DNA of 63,994 nucleotides from JBCCEJ01 sp039030335. Lineage in GTDB: Bacteria > Pseudomonadota > Gammaproteobacteria > HK1. The stretch lies in the NCBI GenBank assembly GCA_039030335.1, contig JBCCEJ010000027.1:1-63994 (forward strand), read 5' to 3'. Of this stretch, positions 59,952 through 63,994 are shown one piece after another. The notes under the pieces are model-generated. The model worked only from the letters and a program-made list of their open reading frames with translations. It had not been told where the DNA came from and searched no databases. Position 1 is the stretch's first letter, and every line of letters starts with the position of its first letter. Position numbers and translations under genes: made by a program.

Positions 59952-59969
59952 GGCACCGGTGTCGGTGCC
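59952..59969 (-). terminator. Hairpin between chelatase and azurin genes
   Basis: 7-bp GC-rich stem GGCACCG / CGGTGCC with a GTGT loop, about 150 nt downstream of the chelatase stop codon and upstream of azurin. No run of T follows directly, so it may be only a weak terminator. Confidence 0.3.
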
Positions 59970-60122
59970 GGGCTGCGCGCGCGGCGATCGATATCCGTCG
60001 CGGTTAAACTCTCTGGCAATAGGGACTCCACGTTGCTTCGGTAGTTCCAGACCTGTCCCCGCGCCGGCCGTGGGTGTCGCCATCGGGCCATTCCACGCAT
60101 GCCGCGACCGCTTCGAGTGACA

Positions 60123-61256
60123 TCAGTCGCTGTTTCGCAGCTCGCGCTCTTCGTCGACTACAGTCTGCGGAAACTGGCTCATGAAACAGCAGCACACACC
60201 CTGGTCTATCATCGTGCGCGGCCCGTTGGGATGCCCGATGTGCCGGTAGACACCGTGAGTATGGCCGTGTGTGTGTTGATGTCCTTGATCATGGTCATGA
60301 TCATGCCCGTGATCATGCGTGTGGCCGTGATGGTGGTGATGCCCGTCGCCGGCACCATGATGATGACCATGTCCGCCACCGGCTTCGTCGTCTAACGGAT
60401 CACGGAATTCGGCGTGGTGATGGTGCACATCGACTTCACCCCTTGCGAGTCTTGCCTGGAACGAAGCCATCAGGTCCTGGGTTTCGACGATCGTGCCCGA
60501 TCTGGCTTCCTCGATGCGTGCGATGAAAGTGTCGAGTACGTGGTCCTGATCGGCCAGGTAGTGCGCCTTGAAGAACTGCACGCCTGGCGCAGCTCTTGCG
60601 GCCCGATCGACGTATCCGTAGATGCGGTCGATAAGGCGGCCTGAAAACAGAAAGTAGGGCGCCACGACAACTTTGCGATAGCCGAGTTTCAGTGCCATCT
60701 CAAGCCCGCGCCCGACTGACGGGAACGTGACGCCGGAATAGACCGTTTCAGACCAGCCGAAGCCGAGGTTCTCCGCCACGATTCGGGTGAGCCTCGCCGC
60801 CTCCGCGTTGGCCAGTGTGTCGGACGTGCCGCGTCCGACGACAACGAGCATGGTGTCGTAGAGTTCTCCGTCATGCACGTGAGATTTGTCGATCGCTTCC
60901 AGGATGCGCGCCTCGAAAGCCGCGATCATCTGGGGATGCAAACCCAGTTCCCGGCCGTAGCGCATCGTGACGCCGGGGTGCTTTTGGCCGTACGTGGTCA
61001 GTACGGACGGTATATCGTTCTTTGCGTGCGTCGCTGCGAACAGCATGCCTGGAACGGCGACTATCTCAGTGACCCCGGCCGCTACCAGGGCGTCCAGACC
61101 CATGTGTATGTTCGGTGCGGAGTATTCGAGAAAACCGTACTCGACGGGCACGTCGGGATACCGCGCACGCAAGCCCTTCGCCAGCAGAGAAAACTCGGCT
61201 TCCGCCGACTTGGAGCGGCTGCCATGTCCGCAGATCATCAGGCCGGTCGTGGTCAT
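60123..61256 (-). CDS. CbiX-type sirohydrochlorin chelatase with His-rich tail
   Basis: 377 residues from the ATG at 61256. Two CbiX repeats: residues about 4-120 (LMICGHGSRSKSAEAEFSLLA, VAVPGMLFAATHAKNDIP) and about 130-245 (LVVVGRGTSDTLANAEAARL, VVVAPYFLFSGRLIDRI), both with conserved metal-ligand His positions or their remnants. A tail from about 275 holds more than 25 histidines interleaved with Gly and Asp, then IDQGVCCCF. It inserts cobalt, or another divalent metal, into sirohydrochlorin. The tail likely stores or delivers the metal. Confidence 0.9.
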   Translation of the reverse strand: MTTTGLMICGHGSRSKSAEAEFSLLAKGLRARYPDVPVEYGFLEYSAPNIHMGLDALVAAGVTEIVAVPGMLFAATHAKNDIPSVLTTYGQKHPGVTMRYGRELGLHPQMIAAFEARILEAIDKSHVHDGELYDTMLVVVGRGTSDTLANAEAARLTRIVAENLGFGWSETVYSGVTFPSVGRGLEMALKLGYRKVVVAPYFLFSGRLIDRIYGYVDRAARAAPGVQFFKAHYLADQDHVLDTFIARIEEARSGTIVETQDLMASFQARLARGEVDVHHHHAEFRDPLDDEAGGGHGHHHGAGDGHHHHHGHTHDHGHDHDHDQGHQHTHGHTHGVYRHIGHPNGPRTMIDQGVCCCFMSQFPQTVVDEERELRNSD

Positions 61257-61524
61257 GTGGACTCCATCTGAGAAGGCTTGGGGGAGCTTCACCAGGGCGC
61301 CTGGAAAGGCGCGGTTGGCGTGCCAAGGATGCACGCGCGGGCACGGCCTCTCAAGAGCGGGATTGGTGTTGCCGCACGGGGTGATCGGGTCGCCGCGGAA
61401 ACTGGCACCTGGTTCGCGGCGCTATGGTCATCCGGTCGCAGCCAACGGTATCCGCTGCTACTCACTAGAGGCGGTTTTGCGCGTATCGGGCTTCCGCGGC
61501 TGCTGACCAAGGTGCCTCCTCGCC

Positions 61525-62445
61525 TCAAGCGGCTTGGAAGAGTTCATCATCACGAATGGGTCCGTCGGCCGGCGTGACCAGGTCGACACCGTCGCGCCCG
61601 CCCGCCGTGACGCAGATGCTCGCGAGCGTTCGGACCTCCTCGTAGGGCCAGGGACGAACGCGGTGCATCGTCGCGCGTTCATCCCAGATGAGTACATCGC
61701 CGGTTTCCCACTCGTGCGCGTAGATGCATTCCGGCTGCGTCGCGCGCTCGATGAGGTCTTCTGCGAACGCGCGGGCAGCCCGCCAGTCGCAGTCACGTGC
61801 CCCGTAGATATGGTTGGCGATGTAGAGTGCGTTTCGTCCGTTTTCAGGATTCGGCCAATGCGCGCGCCACGCCTGGCCCTGATAGCGGGTCACCTCCGGT
61901 ATTTCGAGGAGGCGCGCGTCCGTTTGAATGCGCGATGGCAGCACGGAGTGCAGGAATACGGTCGCTTCGGCCCTGCGCTGTAGCGCGGGCGGCAGGTCGT
62001 CCCAGGCGGCGCGGGTTGACACGAGTTCGGTAGCGCCGCCGGAGGACGGTACTACGCGTGCAGTGATGGCGTTCAGCAGCGCGGGTTTGCGCAGGAACGT
62101 GCTGTCCGTATGCCAGAAGCTGTTGGCGACCAGATTCAGGGTGGTCAGCGAGTTCGGAGCCAGTGCACCGTCGCCTGCCTCGTTCAGATTTGTGAGCAAC
62201 GGCACGGGCGGTCGGGTTCGCGCGCGCGTCCGCGCGGCATCAGCGGCGCGGTCTTCGATCGGACCGAACTGAGAGGCCAAATCCGTGTGGGCGTCGTCAT
62301 CGAGTGTCTGCCGCTTGAACAACAGCACTGAGTGTTCCTCGAACAGTGCGCGAATATGCCGGTAGTGACGGCTCGCGCTGACCGTACGCAGATCAACGCC
62401 CTCGATTTCGACGCCGAAGCGCGGATGAAGCGGCCGGGTCTGCAT
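61525..62445 (-). CDS. TauD/TfdA family alpha-ketoglutarate-dependent dioxygenase
   Basis: 306 residues. Iron ligands: His and Asp in FWHTDSTFL (about 111-119) and the distal His in ATMHRVRPWPYEEVRTLASI (about 259-278) with the following Arg for 2-oxoglutarate. N terminus FGVEIEGVDLRTVSASRHYRHIRALFEEHSVLLFKRQ is a TfdA hallmark. It resembles the 2,4-D/taurine oxygenase branch, but the substrate cannot be predicted. Monocistronic; the gap to the next gene is 129 nt. Confidence 0.92.
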   Translation of the reverse strand: MQTRPLHPRFGVEIEGVDLRTVSASRHYRHIRALFEEHSVLLFKRQTLDDDAHTDLASQFGPIEDRAADAARTRARTRPPVPLLTNLNEAGDGALAPNSLTTLNLVANSFWHTDSTFLRKPALLNAITARVVPSSGGATELVSTRAAWDDLPPALQRRAEATVFLHSVLPSRIQTDARLLEIPEVTRYQGQAWRAHWPNPENGRNALYIANHIYGARDCDWRAARAFAEDLIERATQPECIYAHEWETGDVLIWDERATMHRVRPWPYEEVRTLASICVTAGGRDGVDLVTPADGPIRDDELFQAA

Positions 62446-62574
62446 GCTGTTGACTCGTGTAAGGCAGTGGCGGGACCGAACCCCCGAATCGGGAATTTGG
62501 GGACGCGCGCCGATTTGGCAAGCTCTGCTCGCGCAAGCCGGCGCCGGGCGAGCTGTCCTACCCGCACTACTGCG

Positions 62575-63915
62575 TCACGACAGATCTTCCATCGTGTCGT
62601 CCATGCCATCGAGTGATTCTTCAGCCAACGCGTTTGCCGCCGCGAGTTCGAAGGTTTCATCTGCCACGTCATCGATCTCGAGGTCCATGTCTATCTCATC
62701 CGTCGGGAAGATCTCCCGGTCCGCGCGGTCGGAACCGACGTCTTCGATAACGTCTCGCGTGAAACCGTCGTATGGCATGCGTTCATCACCAAGCTCGGCG
62801 AACGTGTCATAGGCGAGATAGCTGCCGCCAGCCCAACGCGTCTGGTAGTGGTCGTAGTCGTCGTAGTGATATACGTTGTGATGAATCGTACGTACCCACC
62901 CTACGCGCTTGCGCGTCCCCGCGCGTTTCATCTCGGGCGTGGTTTTGAGCCACCGGGTCTTGTCGCCCCGCAGGGCATCCCCTGGACGCCGCTGCCACTT
63001 CTGTTTGACGCTCTGAATGCTCGCGATGCGCGTCGCGCGGTCGTCGCGCTCGCGTTTCAGATAGCGATCCAGACTGGTGAGGTACTCGTCCTTCTTCGAT
63101 AGCGCGTGCAGCTTCGCGGCATCCCCCCGGTGCGTCTGCGAAACCTGACCGTAGAACTCGGTCAGGTCGCAGCTTTGCAGATGGTCGTCGAGGGTCTCTC
63201 TGAGTTTTTCGAGACTCAGTGCGTCGTAGTTATCACGCCACTTGCCCAATTCTGCGTGCTGTTCCACCAGCGCCCTGACGGCATCGTAGGTCTGGCGTGC
63301 CCGATCGGCGGCTTCGAGCGCCGACTGGTGTGCCTGAATGGCCGTCTGGTAGTCATCGACGAGTGCCTTGAAGTCTTCTGTCCCAAAGTGTTCGCGAACG
63401 GAAGCCAGCGCGCGTTGTTCGCGCCGGTTTGCGAGAGTAACGACCCGCATGAACTTACCGAAAGCGTTGTTCTCCGTCGGTTCGTGGTATCGGCGATTGA
63501 ACAACCACAGGAATGCTTCGGTCTCGAATCCGTCGATCTCCAGGCTCGCCCTCTCAACAGCCGCTTCGGTGGTCGTGAGCGCTAACTGCAACGTACCAGT
63601 AGTGGGATCCAGCGTCTCGGCACTGGTCAGAAATGCTTCGTCGGTCTCGATCGCCTCGATGCGGGAGTTGGTCGCTTCGAGTTCCGCCTGCAGCGCTCGC
63701 AATTGTTCTGGCAAGACGGTGGCGGCCGTCTCGTCGACGGCCTGTGAAACCGTGGTAGCGTCGGCGTCGGGCAAGAGCGTGATAGTGATGGTCTCACGCT
63801 GGCTTTGTATCTCCGAACGGACTGTCTTCAGGCTTTCGTTGAGCGCGGCTTTTTCGTCATCGAGCTCGCGCACCTGCGCCCGGTATGAATCGATAGCCTG
63901 CGCGGCGGCATCGAT
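62575..63915 (-). CDS. Partial coiled-coil protein of unknown function
   Basis: At least 430 residues, 5' end not reliable. The frame is open upstream of the first usable codon (GTG at 63873) and runs into the terminal inverted repeat, so the true N terminus is missing. Residues up to about 110 and about 170-300 are charged coiled coil; a tyrosine-rich patch (HHNVYHYDDYDHYQTRWAGG) and a long acidic C-terminal tail follow. I recognise no family. It resembles the coiled-coil protein of the 41-48 kb operon only in style, not in sequence. Confidence 0.6.
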   Translation of the reverse strand: MDAAAQAIDSYRAQVRELDDEKAALNESLKTVRSEIQSQRETITITLLPDADATTVSQAVDETAATVLPEQLRALQAELEATNSRIEAIETDEAFLTSAETLDPTTGTLQLALTTTEAAVERASLEIDGFETEAFLWLFNRRYHEPTENNAFGKFMRVVTLANRREQRALASVREHFGTEDFKALVDDYQTAIQAHQSALEAADRARQTYDAVRALVEQHAELGKWRDNYDALSLEKLRETLDDHLQSCDLTEFYGQVSQTHRGDAAKLHALSKKDEYLTSLDRYLKRERDDRATRIASIQSVKQKWQRRPGDALRGDKTRWLKTTPEMKRAGTRKRVGWVRTIHHNVYHYDDYDHYQTRWAGGSYLAYDTFAELGDERMPYDGFTRDVIEDVGSDRADREIFPTDEIDMDLEIDDVADETFELAAANALAEESLDGMDDTMEDLS

Positions 63916-63994
63916 GCCTGAAGACAGTCCGTTCGGAGATACAAAGCCAGCGTGAGACCATCACTATCACGCTCTTGCCCGACGCCGACGCTAC
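63755..63994. repeat. 79-bp perfect inverted repeat reaching the sequence end
   Basis: Bases 63755-63833 and 63916-63994 are exact reverse complements, separated by 82 nt, with the outer arm ending exactly at the last base. Such structures at an end usually come from assembly or amplification fold-back, so the last 80 bases may not be real genomic order. Confidence 0.85.

Noticed and set aside
61257..61524. Possible cobalamin riboswitch upstream of the CbiX-type gene
   Set aside because: The leader has GGTGCC-like words but no convincing B12 box (GCCACTG) or matching stems.
1..63994. tRNA, rRNA, CRISPR or insertion sequence in the window
   Set aside because: No tRNA-like cloverleaf, rRNA segment, repeat-spacer array or transposase was recognised in any gap.

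Overview
The window is a GC-rich stretch that looks like the chromosome of a motile gammaproteobacterium. The flagellar genes follow the polar-flagellum layout of Pseudomonas and Vibrio: an flrA/flrB/flrC (fleQ/fleS/fleR) regulatory block, sigma-54 promoters, and a single flagellin gene with a sigma-28 promoter. I cannot name genus or species from the sequence alone. The right end finishes in an exact inverted repeat, which suggests that it is a contig end.

Region 1 (1-30270, all on the minus strand) is an almost complete flagellar gene set. In transcription order it reads flgB, flgC, flgD, flgE, flgF, flgG, flgH, flgI, a SPOR-domain gene, flgJ, flgK, flgL, fliC, flaG, fliD, fliS, fliT-like, flrA, flrB, flrC, fliE, fliF, fliG, fliH, fliI, fliJ, fliK and the 5' part of fliM. 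Good sigma-54 sites (GG-N10-GC core) precede flgB, fliD, flrB, fliJ and fliM, and a sigma-28 site precedes fliC. Three things stand out. FlrA has lost essentially every AAA+ ATPase and sigma-54 contact motif. fliL is missing between fliK and fliM. A SPOR-domain membrane protein sits beside the FlgJ muramidase. flgA and flgN follow on the plus strand (30866-32115), with no flgM beside them.

Region 2 (32116-41210) is mixed accessory and metabolic DNA: a small secreted protein, two unknown cytosolic proteins, a GNAT acetyltransferase, a fructosamine-kinase-family protein, a PLP-dependent threonine/serine dehydratase, a methyltransferase fused to incomplete alpha/beta-hydrolase segments, a secreted DUF1036-type protein and a large TPR protein.

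Region 3 (41361-48114, minus strand) is the best candidate for an undescribed system. Five tightly coupled genes, with 1-4 nt junctions, encode a membrane protein with a lipoyl-like barrel, a zinc-ribbon membrane protein, a 715-residue charged coiled-coil protein with a signal-like N terminus, a secreted TPR protein ending in aromatic repeats like DUF7477, and a periplasmic thioredoxin. The composition suggests an envelope complex; its function is unknown.

Region 4 (48344-63994) holds a HupE/UreJ-type metal permease divergent from a DUF4198-like protein, a polar amino-acid ABC importer without its ATPase, an NTF2-like protein, a receptor-type adenylate/guanylate cyclase, an XRE regulator, a GcvA-like LysR regulator divergent from an EamA exporter, azurin, a CbiX-type chelatase with a histidine-rich tail, a TauD/TfdA dioxygenase and a truncated coiled-coil gene. 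Decayed pieces of a membrane transporter, a LuxR-type regulator and an enolase-superfamily enzyme lie in the gaps.
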